From positions 1 to 41,638 of the forward strand of contig JAQVSG010000011.1 of NCBI GenBank assembly GCA_028700655.1: 41,638 nt of DNA, read 5' to 3'. The position numbers were made by a program, and so were the translations under genes. Source of the stretch: Caldisericia bacterium. Lineage in GTDB: Bacteria; Caldisericota; Caldisericia; UBA6126. Below the pieces are notes generated by a model. The model was not told where the DNA came from. It saw only the letters and a list, made by a program, of their open reading frames with translations, and did not search any database. Positions 18,425-26,672 of this stretch are shown in pieces; the first letter of the stretch is position 1, and every line of letters begins with the position of its first letter.

Positions 18425-19491
18425 AAAAGAAACCATCCTCCAAAGTAATTGTTCTTTCAGCTTCAGAAAAACTACAGTTTCTTTTTCAAGTGAGCCTAAT
18501 GCTGTGTCAAAGAATTTCTGTTGCTAAAACTCTTGAAATTCTTGTACAAACACAAAAATCAAGAAAAATCAAAAAAGTATGTCAAACCATTCTTGAAGAA
18601 ATATCTCATGGAAATTCTATTGCTGTATCGGTGGACGCCATTTTACAACCCCCTGCCTTTTTTCTTGCAATCATTCGTAGTGGAGAAAAAACAGGGCACT
18701 TGGGTACATATCTACTCAAAGCGTATACATTTTCAAAAAAACAGTACGACGCAAAGAAAGATCGTAGATCCCAAGCTTTTTATCCTTTGTTTGTGTTTGT
18801 GTCCACTTTTTTTCTTTCTTGTGGGATAGTTGCGTTTGCGATTCCTAATATGGTTTCCATGGCAGAATCATTGCAACTAGTGTTGCCCGGTACCATTCTG
18901 TCACTACTTTCTTTTTTTACTTGGGTAGAAATGAATTGGGGATATTTGGTGTTTGGTTTTTTACTTCTGATCGCGTTGTTTTGGTGGTTTTTACGAAGAA
19001 ATCGATATTGGATTGACTGGCTTTTGTTACGATTGCCCTTTTATAATTCGTATATTCGGAAAAAGGAGTTATTGTCATTGTTTACTCTTTTATCGATGCT
19101 CCTAAAAGATCAAATACCACTGGAGAAGGCTTTGGAATTATCTTTGGAAACAATCCAAAAGGAACCCTTACGCGATGAACTGTCCTTTATATTTCAGCAG
19201 ATATATACCGGCAATATGGATTTGACAAAATTTGCTTCGGCATTTGGAAAACAGGGTTCTTTTATTGCCTTTTTAAAATCTAGCGTAAACAAAGAACAGT
19301 TTATTGAAAATACCGATTTTCTGATATCGGTTATTTCACAAGAAATAGACGACAGCAAGAAAAAAGTAACAAAATTGATTGAACCAGTATCCTTGGGATT
19401 CATTGGATTGATGGTATTGTTTGTTATTACAAAAGTCTATTTGCCCATGTTCGAAATGTTTAGTTCTATGGAATGGATGAGTGGATTCTAA
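18415..19491 (+). CDS. Type II secretion/type IV pilus inner-membrane platform protein (GspF/PilC family)
   Basis: Polytopic partner of the preceding ATPase. It has the duplicated T2SSF domain: a first cytoplasmic half (about 20-110, LFQVSLMLCQRISVAKTLE and IIRSGEKTGHL), two membrane helices near 120-200, a second half (about 225-320, LLSMLLKDQIPLEKALEL) and a last helix at about 325-348. At 358 residues it is slightly below the usual 400. An ATG at 18421 is an equally possible start. The gene overlaps gspE, as expected for subunits made together. No pseudopilin, prepilin peptidase or secretin gene is next to it. Confidence 0.88.
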   Translation: MFMKKKPSSKVIVLSASEKLQFLFQVSLMLCQRISVAKTLEILVQTQKSRKIKKVCQTILEEISHGNSIAVSVDAILQPPAFFLAIIRSGEKTGHLGTYLLKAYTFSKKQYDAKKDRRSQAFYPLFVFVSTFFLSCGIVAFAIPNMVSMAESLQLVLPGTILSLLSFFTWVEMNWGYLVFGFLLLIALFWWFLRRNRYWIDWLLLRLPFYNSYIRKKELLSLFTLLSMLLKDQIPLEKALELSLETIQKEPLRDELSFIFQQIYTGNMDLTKFASAFGKQGSFIAFLKSSVNKEQFIENTDFLISVISQEIDDSKKKVTKLIEPVSLGFIGLMVLFVITKVYLPMFEMFSSMEWMSGF

Positions 19492-19550
19492 GAGAAATAT
19501 TGATAGACTGATATACAACGATCTTCAATCTTTTCATCATGGAGGATACC

Positions 19551-20138
19551 GTGAAACAAGTAGAAACGCCTTATGAAACTACAGATATCGAGGATTTAGA
19601 TATATCTGAATCAGGATCATGGAGACCGAGACCGAAAACAAAAAAATCCACCAGTACTAAATTCGTCTCTATTGTAGTTGTTTGTATTATTGTTCTAGGA
19701 CTTCTTTCTTACTATGTTTACTCCCAAACGAACTTCTTTTCTTCCATTGCACCCGATAATCCATCTCAACAAACAGAGGAAGAAGGAATGGTAGAAGAAT
19801 CCCAACCCATTGTCGTGGGGGAGTACTCTGATTCCGCAGAGTTAACTGCTTTAAAAGAAGAAGCATTTACTCTTTTTGGGGAACAAATTCAGGCTTATTT
19901 TTACCAAGATCCAGAGGTTGAAACAAAAATTAATGAATTTGAGGAAAAGCTCAATGAAATTGTACAAAAAACATATGATTACTACGTTGCGGAAAACAAT
20001 GGAGGATGGAGTAATGCTGAGAACAGCTTTATTGACTTTTTACAGAATCTTGACTATGAGGGTGTCCGTTTAAAACAGTCTTCTGTTCCCTATTATCTTG
20101 AACGATTGCAAGCATTAGAAGGTACGAATGAAGAATAA
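19551..20138 (+). CDS. Single-helix membrane protein of unknown function
   Basis: A 195-residue protein with no family I recognise. It has an acidic then basic cytoplasmic N terminus (about 1-37), one strongly hydrophobic helix (about 38-58), an acidic linker rich in Glu, Gln and Ser, and a helical extracytoplasmic domain (about 90-190). The topology, N-in with a large outer domain, fits a bitopic assembly factor. GTG at 19551 is chosen because GGAGG at 19541-19545 lies five bases before it; the ATG at 19539 overlaps that ribosome site. It follows gspF by 59 bases and overlaps tldD by 11. A role with the pilus/secretion pair is suggested only by position. Confidence 0.65.
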   Translation: MKQVETPYETTDIEDLDISESGSWRPRPKTKKSTSTKFVSIVVVCIIVLGLLSYYVYSQTNFFSSIAPDNPSQQTEEEGMVEESQPIVVGEYSDSAELTALKEEAFTLFGEQIQAYFYQDPEVETKINEFEEKLNEIVQKTYDYYVAENNGGWSNAENSFIDFLQNLDYEGVRLKQSSVPYYLERLQALEGTNEE

Positions 20139-21570
20139 ACTTATCTCCTATATAGAACTTGCAAAGTCATATCATGTGCAATATGCCGATATTCGGTTTG
20201 AAGAAATCCACTCCCATGATCTTCGCGTACGCAATGAATCTGTGGATTCCAGCCGTACTTCTGTCCAAATTGGATATGGGATTCGTGTTTTAAAAAATGG
20301 ATCTTGGGGCTTTGCCTCTACCAACGATACCCATTGGAAAAGTATAGAAGAAGCTATACGGCAAGCAGTTCAATTGGCTGAAATCGCGGCACAAGTATCG
20401 TCTCAAAACATTCAACTGGCAGTTATACCTGTTGTAGACGATTGTGTACAATCCGTGGCGGTTATTGACCCCTTTAGGGTATCTTTACAAGAAAAAATTG
20501 AATATCTAAAAGAAGCTTCTTCCGCCATGAAGATTCCCTCTATTTTTTTACGGGAAGCGTCCATGTCGTTTCGGAAACTGCATCGTTTTTTTCTCTCTAC
20601 AGAAGGCTCTTTTATCGAACAAACCAGACATGAGTCAGGGTGTGGAATCACTGCTTTTGCGAGAAACGAAAAAGGGGAAATGCAAAGTCGAAGCTACCCC
20701 AATGCGTTTGGTGGAGATTATTCAACCTTTGGGTATGAGTTTGTTCAAAAAACAGACTTGACTGGACATGCTTTACAATGCGCGCAAGAGGCTGTAGCGT
20801 TGGCAAATGCCCCTCTGTGTCCATCGGGAACAAAGGATATCATTATCATGGGCAATCAAATGGCATTGCAGATTCATGAATCGATTGGACATCCAGCAGA
20901 ATTGGATCGGGTGATGGGAAGCGAAGCTGCGTATGCGGGCACATCGTACATGACTCAAGATAAAGTGAGAATTGCTCAGTTGGCATCTACAATTGTTGAT
21001 ATTACAGCAGACGCAACAGTTCCTGGGGCTTTTGGTTTCTTTGCCTATGATGATGAAGGTGTCAAGGCACAGAAAGTCTATCTCATCAAAAACGGTCTAC
21101 TGGAAGGGTATTTGAATTCTCGTGAAACTGCCTTTAAGACCGGCGAAAGGCCTATGGGGGCAATGCGAGCGGATGGATATTGGAATTATCCTTTAATCCG
21201 TATGACATCCATTAACTTATTACCAGGGAATCAAACTCTTGAACAAATGATTCGCGATATTGATGACGGACTTCTATTCGACGGTATCAAAAGTTGGTCG
21301 ATTGATGACCGAAGAATGAATTTCCAATTTGGGTCCCAATATGGCCGAGTGATTCGAAAAGGGAGATTGGAAGAAGTCGTTAAAAATCCAACTTATATGG
21401 GAGAGTCACCTTCGTTTTGGAATGCCTGCGATGCAATCGGAGACGAATCTCAATATCATATCTATGGAGTCCCGAATTGTGGCAAAGGAGAGCCGGGTCA
21501 GATGATGAAGCTTTCTCACGGTACTTCTCCCGCACGATTCCGAAATCAAAAAGTAGGAGTGATCCAATGA
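20128..21570 (+). CDS. tldD: TldD-family metallopeptidase (catalytic subunit)
   Basis: Catalytic half of the TldD/TldE protease, which digests short or unfolded peptides inside a closed cavity and matures some ribosomally made peptides. The zinc motif HExxxH is intact (H250-E251-SIG-H255), and the C-terminal Cys ligand is expected at C451 in NCGKGEPGQ. The N-terminal domain has the usual substrate-strand segments. At 480 residues it has normal length. It overlaps the upstream membrane gene by 11 bases and the partner gene pmbA by ATGA, so the two subunits are made in step. No precursor peptide gene was recognised nearby. Confidence 0.93.
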   Translation: MKNKLISYIELAKSYHVQYADIRFEEIHSHDLRVRNESVDSSRTSVQIGYGIRVLKNGSWGFASTNDTHWKSIEEAIRQAVQLAEIAAQVSSQNIQLAVIPVVDDCVQSVAVIDPFRVSLQEKIEYLKEASSAMKIPSIFLREASMSFRKLHRFFLSTEGSFIEQTRHESGCGITAFARNEKGEMQSRSYPNAFGGDYSTFGYEFVQKTDLTGHALQCAQEAVALANAPLCPSGTKDIIIMGNQMALQIHESIGHPAELDRVMGSEAAYAGTSYMTQDKVRIAQLASTIVDITADATVPGAFGFFAYDDEGVKAQKVYLIKNGLLEGYLNSRETAFKTGERPMGAMRADGYWNYPLIRMTSINLLPGNQTLEQMIRDIDDGLLFDGIKSWSIDDRRMNFQFGSQYGRVIRKGRLEEVVKNPTYMGESPSFWNACDAIGDESQYHIYGVPNCGKGEPGQMMKLSHGTSPARFRNQKVGVIQ

Positions 21571-22910
21571 AGATAATGGACTCAGAACTTGCACAACAAA
21601 CCGTACAATATTTAGAAGAAAACTTTTCTGGTTGGGAATATCAAGTATCCTTTCACCAGAAAGAATCCACGATGCTCCGATTTGCACAATCCAATGTTCA
21701 TCAAAATAACCGATCCATTCAAACTTCAACGGACATAGAGTTAGCGCAAGGTAAACGTGTGGCAAAAACAAGTCTTGATACTAGGAATATTGACGAAGTG
21801 ATCCGCTCTATACAGTCTTTACAAGGTATTTGCGAAACCATAGCCGAGAACAATGAGTTTTCTGGGTACCCACTACCGCCCTTACAGATAGACTCCGGTA
21901 AGGAAAACCCTGTGGTTGATGCAAAGGAATTTTATGAAAAAAGTCTGTCCTTCTTTCCGTCGTATTTTCAAAAAATTAAGAATGCCTCATTAGAAGCGTA
22001 CGGAAGTTTTTTATATGAGAACTTTGGGACTGCTTGTGTCAATTCCAATGGACTCCAAAATGAATCTCATTCTTCTTTTGTCCAGTTTCAGTCTCAAATT
22101 ATGAAGGATCGAGTATCGGGGTATTCTCAAACAACAGCCAAAACCATACAGGATCTTTCGATTGATAGAGTGATAGAGGAATCATTGGAAACGTGTTTAA
22201 AAGGCACTTCTCCTTCTATCATAGAGCCTGGATATTATCCTGTTTTTCTGAAACCGGAAGCTGTTTCGGACATTCTTCGAATGATGGCTTTTATCTCGAT
22301 GGGGACAAAATCTATTGACGAAAAAAGGTCGTATCTTTCTGAAAAACTCAATACCCAAGTGCTAGATTCTTGTTTGGATATAACAGAAAACCCTCTTCAT
22401 CCGGAGCAAATATCCATGTATATGGATCATCAGGGGTACCCCCATATTCATCCAGTGCAGTTGATTCAAAAGGGAGTATTCCGAGACATGGTGTTTGATG
22501 ATAAATTTGCAAAAAAATACCACAAACCAAATACAGGGAACGCTTTGCCTGGTAATATGGGACCGATACCCACAAATCTTGTATTGGAGTCTGCGACTAC
22601 ACAAGACCCTGGAGCAATGATATCGCAAGTTGAAAAAGGTATATACGTTACTCGATTTTGGTATGCAAACCCCGTTAGTCCTATTGACGGAGAAGTAACT
22701 GCGCTGACGAGGGACGGTACTTTTTTGATTGAGAAGGGTCAATTGAAACCGATTAAGAATCTTCGATACTCCGACAATATCTTTGAAGTTCTATCAAATA
22801 TTGTTGCTGTTGGTAGTGACTCTCGATTTAATGGTTCTTTTTATGGCGGTACTGTAGCACCTTCTTTACTATGTAAAAAAATGCGATTTACAGAAGTATT
22901 GCCCGAATAG
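21567..22910 (+). CDS. pmbA: PmbA/TldE-family protein (non-catalytic partner of TldD)
   Basis: Partner subunit of TldD. It shares the family fold but, as expected for TldE/PmbA, has no HExxxH motif; the family segments EPGYYPVFLKPEAVSDIL and FNGSFYGG are present. The open frame extends upstream to 21417, but the ATG at 21567 gives the normal 447-residue length and overlaps the tldD stop by ATGA, so the longer version is rejected. It is the last gene of the long plus-strand operon and is followed by a hairpin. Confidence 0.9.
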   Translation: MKIMDSELAQQTVQYLEENFSGWEYQVSFHQKESTMLRFAQSNVHQNNRSIQTSTDIELAQGKRVAKTSLDTRNIDEVIRSIQSLQGICETIAENNEFSGYPLPPLQIDSGKENPVVDAKEFYEKSLSFFPSYFQKIKNASLEAYGSFLYENFGTACVNSNGLQNESHSSFVQFQSQIMKDRVSGYSQTTAKTIQDLSIDRVIEESLETCLKGTSPSIIEPGYYPVFLKPEAVSDILRMMAFISMGTKSIDEKRSYLSEKLNTQVLDSCLDITENPLHPEQISMYMDHQGYPHIHPVQLIQKGVFRDMVFDDKFAKKYHKPNTGNALPGNMGPIPTNLVLESATTQDPGAMISQVEKGIYVTRFWYANPVSPIDGEVTALTRDGTFLIEKGQLKPIKNLRYSDNIFEVLSNIVAVGSDSRFNGSFYGGTVAPSLLCKKMRFTEVLPE

Positions 22911-22933
22911 ATTGTGGCAAGTTTTTACATATT

Positions 22934-22968
22934 ACAAGCTCTCAATGAATTTGTTCATGGGAGCTTGT
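22934..22968. terminator. Candidate bidirectional terminator between convergent operons
   Basis: ACAAGCTC (22934-22941) pairs with GAGCTTGT (22961-22968), and the inner bases extend the stem with one bulge around a TTTG loop. T-rich sequence flanks the plus-strand side (TTTACATTTT) and A/T-rich sequence the other. It lies between the end of pmbA and the stop of the convergent dehydrogenase gene, overlapping the latter's last codons. Confidence 0.5.
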
Positions 22969-23818
22969 TTACATTTTGAATGTATTGGTAAAGGGAGGAA
23001 AAATCCTTGTCTTCCATGTTTTCGTTGCATAGAATTGTATACAGATTTTTTGCAGCTGTAGCTGTAAACAATGTGTGATTTAGTTCTTGGGATAATTGTG
23101 TAACCAAATTTAAATCTTTTTTCATACAAGCATTTGAAAATTGAGCTTCAAAATTCCCTTTTTCGATACTTTCCGCCTTGGCTCTTAATACCAAGGAATC
23201 GCCTCCACCATTCCCCAAAATTTCAAGAACTTTCGACAAGGGCAATCCTATGGATTCCCCCAAATGAATAGATTCGGCTAAAGTAGCCATGAAGGAACCT
23301 AAGCATAGATTGTTAATGATTTTCATTTTTGAAGCAAGGCCCGGTTCGGCAAGATAATAGATATGCCTAGAAAGAATAGAAAGAAGGGGTCGAATCGTTT
23401 CATATGCATCCTCGTTACCACTTACTAAAGTCGTTAGCATCCCTTTAGAAGCAGGTATGACACTCCCAAGCACAGGAGATTCTAGATAGTCTACTTTTCT
23501 TTCTTTACACATCGCAAAGAAAGGAAGCACTTCTGTAAAGTGATTGGTGGTTGTGTCAATGATGATGTGGCCTTGTTTGCAAGCGGGTAAGAGCTCTTGC
23601 AAGATGTCCCTTACAGCCGAACTGTCAAATACATTAATAAATATGTGTTGGCATTGTTTTCCTAGAGCGGATAATTTGTTTGTGTAAGGTAAAGAACTGT
23701 TTTCTAAAGCATCTATTGAACGATTCCATAGTAGAAGAGGTGTTTTCTTTTCTGAAAGCCTCTGGATCATCGCTTTCCCTAAGTTGCCATATCCAATAAA
23801 ACCAACTTGATTGTTCAT
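22955..23818 (-). CDS. NAD(P)-dependent beta-hydroxyacid dehydrogenase (HIBADH/GLYR family)
   Basis: A Rossmann dehydrogenase of 287 residues. The nucleotide motif is G9-Y-G11-NL-G14, the linker reads IIIDTTTNHF, the substrate loop is ESPVLGSVIPASKG, and the catalytic Lys is K166 in KxxNN followed by LCLG. Relatives reduce or oxidise 3-hydroxyisobutyrate, tartronate semialdehyde, glyoxylate or succinic semialdehyde; the sequence alone does not say which. GGAGGAT just upstream supports the start. It is the last gene of a six-gene minus-strand group containing two antiporters and a PII-like protein, a context that gives no clear substrate. Confidence 0.85.
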   Translation of the reverse strand: MNNQVGFIGYGNLGKAMIQRLSEKKTPLLLWNRSIDALENSSLPYTNKLSALGKQCQHIFINVFDSSAVRDILQELLPACKQGHIIIDTTTNHFTEVLPFFAMCKERKVDYLESPVLGSVIPASKGMLTTLVSGNEDAYETIRPLLSILSRHIYYLAEPGLASKMKIINNLCLGSFMATLAESIHLGESIGLPLSKVLEILGNGGGDSLVLRAKAESIEKGNFEAQFSNACMKKDLNLVTQLSQELNHTLFTATAAKNLYTILCNENMEDKDFSSLYQYIQNVNKLP

Positions 23819-23848
23819 ATATCCTCCTAGATCATTTTAAAAAAGGGT

Positions 23849-25048
23849 TCAAGCTTTTTCTAACGTTGCTTCCCCCATTTGAAACAATGCATATTTTGCA
23901 AGCAGGGGTCCAACAATCTGGCTATAAATTACATTTGCTATAACAATTGTAAGAATAAAATCAAATTCTGGGAAGATACTTTTGACAGTTAAGGCAAACC
24001 CTATGGGTACCCCTGCTTGTGGTAACATTGCATAACCAAGGTATTTGCTAATTTTGGGGGGTATTTTGGCTATTTTACCTGCCCATTGAGGACTCCATAT
24101 CTTTCCGATAGAACGAAGAATAATAGTAGCAAGGCCGATCCATCCAACCGATGGAAGAGTAGTAATATCAAGATTTGCTCCCGAAACAATGAAAAACATA
24201 AGCATAATGGGGGGGGAAAAGTTTTCGATAGCAGAAAATACTTCTGATGATTTTTGAGAGAAATTAGACATTGCTCCACCAAGGGCCATACAACATAAGA
24301 GGTAGGACAATTTGAATGTCAAACAAAGACCCGTTGCGAATAAGAGCATTACCAATGTGAACAAGAGATAGCTAGAATTTCCATGAATGCGCTGGCATGC
24401 ATATGCCAAGAGAAGCCCTAAAATGAGACCCAAGCTAACCGATACAACAATGTCAATCAGAGGATAAAGGATGGAGAAGCCAATGTTAACCGGGGTGCCT
24501 CCCAACATGAATCCGCTCACTACGATTATGGTGTTGAATAAGATGATACCCACTACATCATCGATAGAAACAGCAGCTAATAATAAATTTGTGAAAGGTC
24601 CTTTCGCTCTGTATTCACGGATTACCATAAAGGTACTAGCTGGACCAGTAGCGGCTGCAATAGTGCCTAGTATAAGGATGGCAGGAATGGGCAAACGAAA
24701 CCAAGGATTGAGAAGAAGCAATCCGGCTGCAACAATCACGGCTGTAAACACAGATTGCAGGATAGACAGAATAGCTCCTGGTTTACCAACTAGTTTTAAG
24801 TTTTTTGCGGAGAATGTTTCGCCAATAGAAAACGCAATGAAAGAAAGACCAATTTGTGCAATAATCGAGTCGTAGGACATAAGAGTTGGGCTTATAAGAT
24901 TTAACAGGGATGGACTAACGATCATCCCAAGTACGATATATACTAAAACGGCTGGGTAGTTGTATTTCTTTAAAAGCATCGATCCAGCTAATGCAATGCT
25001 ACCGATGATGCCAATGTTTAAAAAAATATTGGAGGATATTATTTCCAT
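23849..25048 (-). CDS. CPA-family cation:proton antiporter, copy 2
   Basis: A polytopic membrane protein of 399 residues with the Na+/H+ exchanger fold. The ion-binding helix carries the Asp-Asp pair D163-D164 in AAVSIDDVVGI, typical of electrogenic CPA-type exchangers, and the helix before it has the TGPAST motif. There is no C-terminal TrkA-N/RCK regulatory domain, unlike KefB/KefC. It is very similar along its length to the neighbouring antiporter at 25059-26255, so a tandem duplication is evident. Sodium, potassium or another cation as substrate cannot be told from sequence. Confidence 0.88.
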   Translation of the reverse strand: MEIISSNIFLNIGIIGSIALAGSMLLKKYNYPAVLVYIVLGMIVSPSLLNLISPTLMSYDSIIAQIGLSFIAFSIGETFSAKNLKLVGKPGAILSILQSVFTAVIVAAGLLLLNPWFRLPIPAILILGTIAAATGPASTFMVIREYRAKGPFTNLLLAAVSIDDVVGIILFNTIIVVSGFMLGGTPVNIGFSILYPLIDIVVSVSLGLILGLLLAYACQRIHGNSSYLLFTLVMLLFATGLCLTFKLSYLLCCMALGGAMSNFSQKSSEVFSAIENFSPPIMLMFFIVSGANLDITTLPSVGWIGLATIILRSIGKIWSPQWAGKIAKIPPKISKYLGYAMLPQAGVPIGFALTVKSIFPEFDFILTIVIANVIYSQIVGPLLAKYALFQMGEATLEKA

Positions 25049-25058
25049 AGCAGGGTTT

Positions 25059-26255
25059 TCAATTTTCTAAAGAGGCTTCCCCGGTTTGGAACAGTGCATA
25101 TTTAGCGAGAAGAGGACCGACAATTTGGCTATACACAACATTTGCTACCACAATGGTGGTAATAAACTCAAATTCTGGAAATGCAGTTTTTACCGACAAT
25201 GCAAAACCGATTGCTACTCCTGCCTGTGGTAACATGGCATAACCAAGATATTTACTGAATTTGGGGGGGAGTTTAGCGATTTTCCCAGCAAGTTCTGTTC
25301 CCCATAGCTTTCCAATTGTTCGAAGAACAATGGTTGCCAAACCGATCCATCCAACGCTTGGGAGAATTGTGACATCAAGGTTAGCTCCCGAAACAATGAA
25401 GAACATTAACATGATAGGCGGGGAAAAATTTTCAACAATAGAAAATACTTCTGTGGACTTGTTAGAGAAATTTGAAAATGCACCCCCCAATGCCATACAA
25501 CACAGAAGAGGAGAGAGATGAAACGAGGTGCAGAGTCCAGTAGCAAAAAGAATCATACCAAGAGTAAAGATGAGATAGGAGGAACTGCCATGAATTCTTT
25601 GTGTAGAATAGGCTAAAAGAAGACCTAAAACAACCCCCAACCCCAATGAAAGTACAATGTCAATTACAGGCACTAGAATGGAAAAACCTATGTTGACCAT
25701 ACTTTTCCCTAACATGAGCTTACTAACAACAATCATGATATCAAACAACAAGATACCCACAGCGTCGTCGATGGAAACAGCCGCTAACAAGAAATTGGTA
25801 AAAGGCCCCTTGGCTTTATACTCACGAATGACCATAAAAGTGCTTGCTGGAGCTGTAGCTGCTGCAATTGTACCTAGAAGAAGAATCGAAGGAATTGAGA
25901 GCTTGAGCCATGTATTGAAAAGAAGAAGACCTCCTGCTACAACTATGGTTGTAAAAACTGCTTGTAGTATGGAAAGAATAGCACCAGGCTTTCCAACAAA
26001 CTTAAGGTTCTTGATTAGAAACGTTTCTCCAATAGAGAAGGCGATTATTGAAAGGGTTACTTGGGTGATGATAGAGTCATACGATAGCAGTGTGGGGTTG
26101 ATTAAGTTTAACACAGATGGACTGATAAGCATTCCAATAACGATGTATACCAGAACCGCAGGAAAGCTATACTTTTTTAACACAACAGCACCGAGTAGTG
26201 AAATAACAGTAATAAGACCAAGATTTAACAATACATTTGATGTTATCAATTCCAT
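25059..26255 (-). CDS. CPA-family cation:proton antiporter, copy 1
   Basis: A 398-residue paralogue of the next gene, from which it is separated by ten bases. D163-D164 in AAVSIDDAVGI marks the ion site, and TAPAST takes the place of TGPAST. The membrane region fills the whole protein and no cytoplasmic sensor domain is attached. The PII-like gene directly upstream could supply regulation in trans. Differences between the copies are spread through the sequence, including helices, and both are intact, which argues for two working transporters or a heterodimer rather than a decaying duplicate. Confidence 0.88.
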   Translation of the reverse strand: MELITSNVLLNLGLITVISLLGAVVLKKYSFPAVLVYIVIGMLISPSVLNLINPTLLSYDSIITQVTLSIIAFSIGETFLIKNLKFVGKPGAILSILQAVFTTIVVAGGLLLFNTWLKLSIPSILLLGTIAAATAPASTFMVIREYKAKGPFTNFLLAAVSIDDAVGILLFDIMIVVSKLMLGKSMVNIGFSILVPVIDIVLSLGLGVVLGLLLAYSTQRIHGSSSYLIFTLGMILFATGLCTSFHLSPLLCCMALGGAFSNFSNKSTEVFSIVENFSPPIMLMFFIVSGANLDVTILPSVGWIGLATIVLRTIGKLWGTELAGKIAKLPPKFSKYLGYAMLPQAGVAIGFALSVKTAFPEFEFITTIVVANVVYSQIVGPLLAKYALFQTGEASLEN

Positions 26256-26295
26256 AGGTGTCCCTTGATATGGTTTTTCATATGTTCTTGCGAAA

Positions 26296-26658
26296 TCATG
26301 ACGGGTTTTCTTCTTTTTTCAATGGATTTGCAAGCCCATGAATCTGCAAGACAGGAAGAACAAACATGATGCCAGAACCTTCCTGGTTTAGGTTTAACTC
26401 ATTCTGTATCTCTTTGATGGCCCTATTCAGTGTTTCTTCTGTTCGGATTACAGACATAATCATATGGTTTTCCTGGGTGTGATCGGCTCCTGAAATGAAA
26501 CGTCTAAGGGGATAAAACATGGGCATATCGTCGCTTAGCAATTGTCCCATTCCGTGAGAGTTAATAACAGTAGCACCTCGAACATCAATTTCTAGAAATT
26601 TGGACAATACTAAATTTACGTTTCCACGGCTGTTTAATACAATTACTAAAAGAAACAT
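26296..26658 (-). CDS. PII-like (P-II superfamily) protein
   Basis: A 120-residue protein with the ferredoxin-like PII fold: opening strand FLLVIVLNSRG, the motif VRGATVINSHGMG, a central variable loop (residues of about 38-60) and a closing GIMFVLPVLQIHGL. It lacks the strict GlnB T-loop and uridylylation tyrosine context, so it belongs with the divergent PII-like proteins, some of which bind nucleotides and control transporters. GAGGGT supports the start. It lies between the C25 protease and the antiporter pair on the same strand, so control of the antiporters is a reasonable inference but not shown. Confidence 0.7.
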   Translation of the reverse strand: MFLLVIVLNSRGNVNLVLSKFLEIDVRGATVINSHGMGQLLSDDMPMFYPLRRFISGADHTQENHMIMSVIRTEETLNRAIKEIQNELNLNQEGSGIMFVLPVLQIHGLANPLKKEENPS

Positions 26659-26672
26659 TTGACCCTCTTTTC

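Noticed and set aside
21417-21566. 50-codon N-terminal extension of pmbA inside tldD
   Set aside because: It reads through the tldD C terminus in another frame; the ATGA overlap at 21567 and normal family length favour the shorter start.
25657-26268. 203-codon open frame antisense to the first antiporter
   Set aside because: It mirrors a membrane-protein gene on the other strand; a similar antisense frame (24471-24875) appears in the paralogue, as expected from shared sequence, and the antiporter frame is clearly coding.
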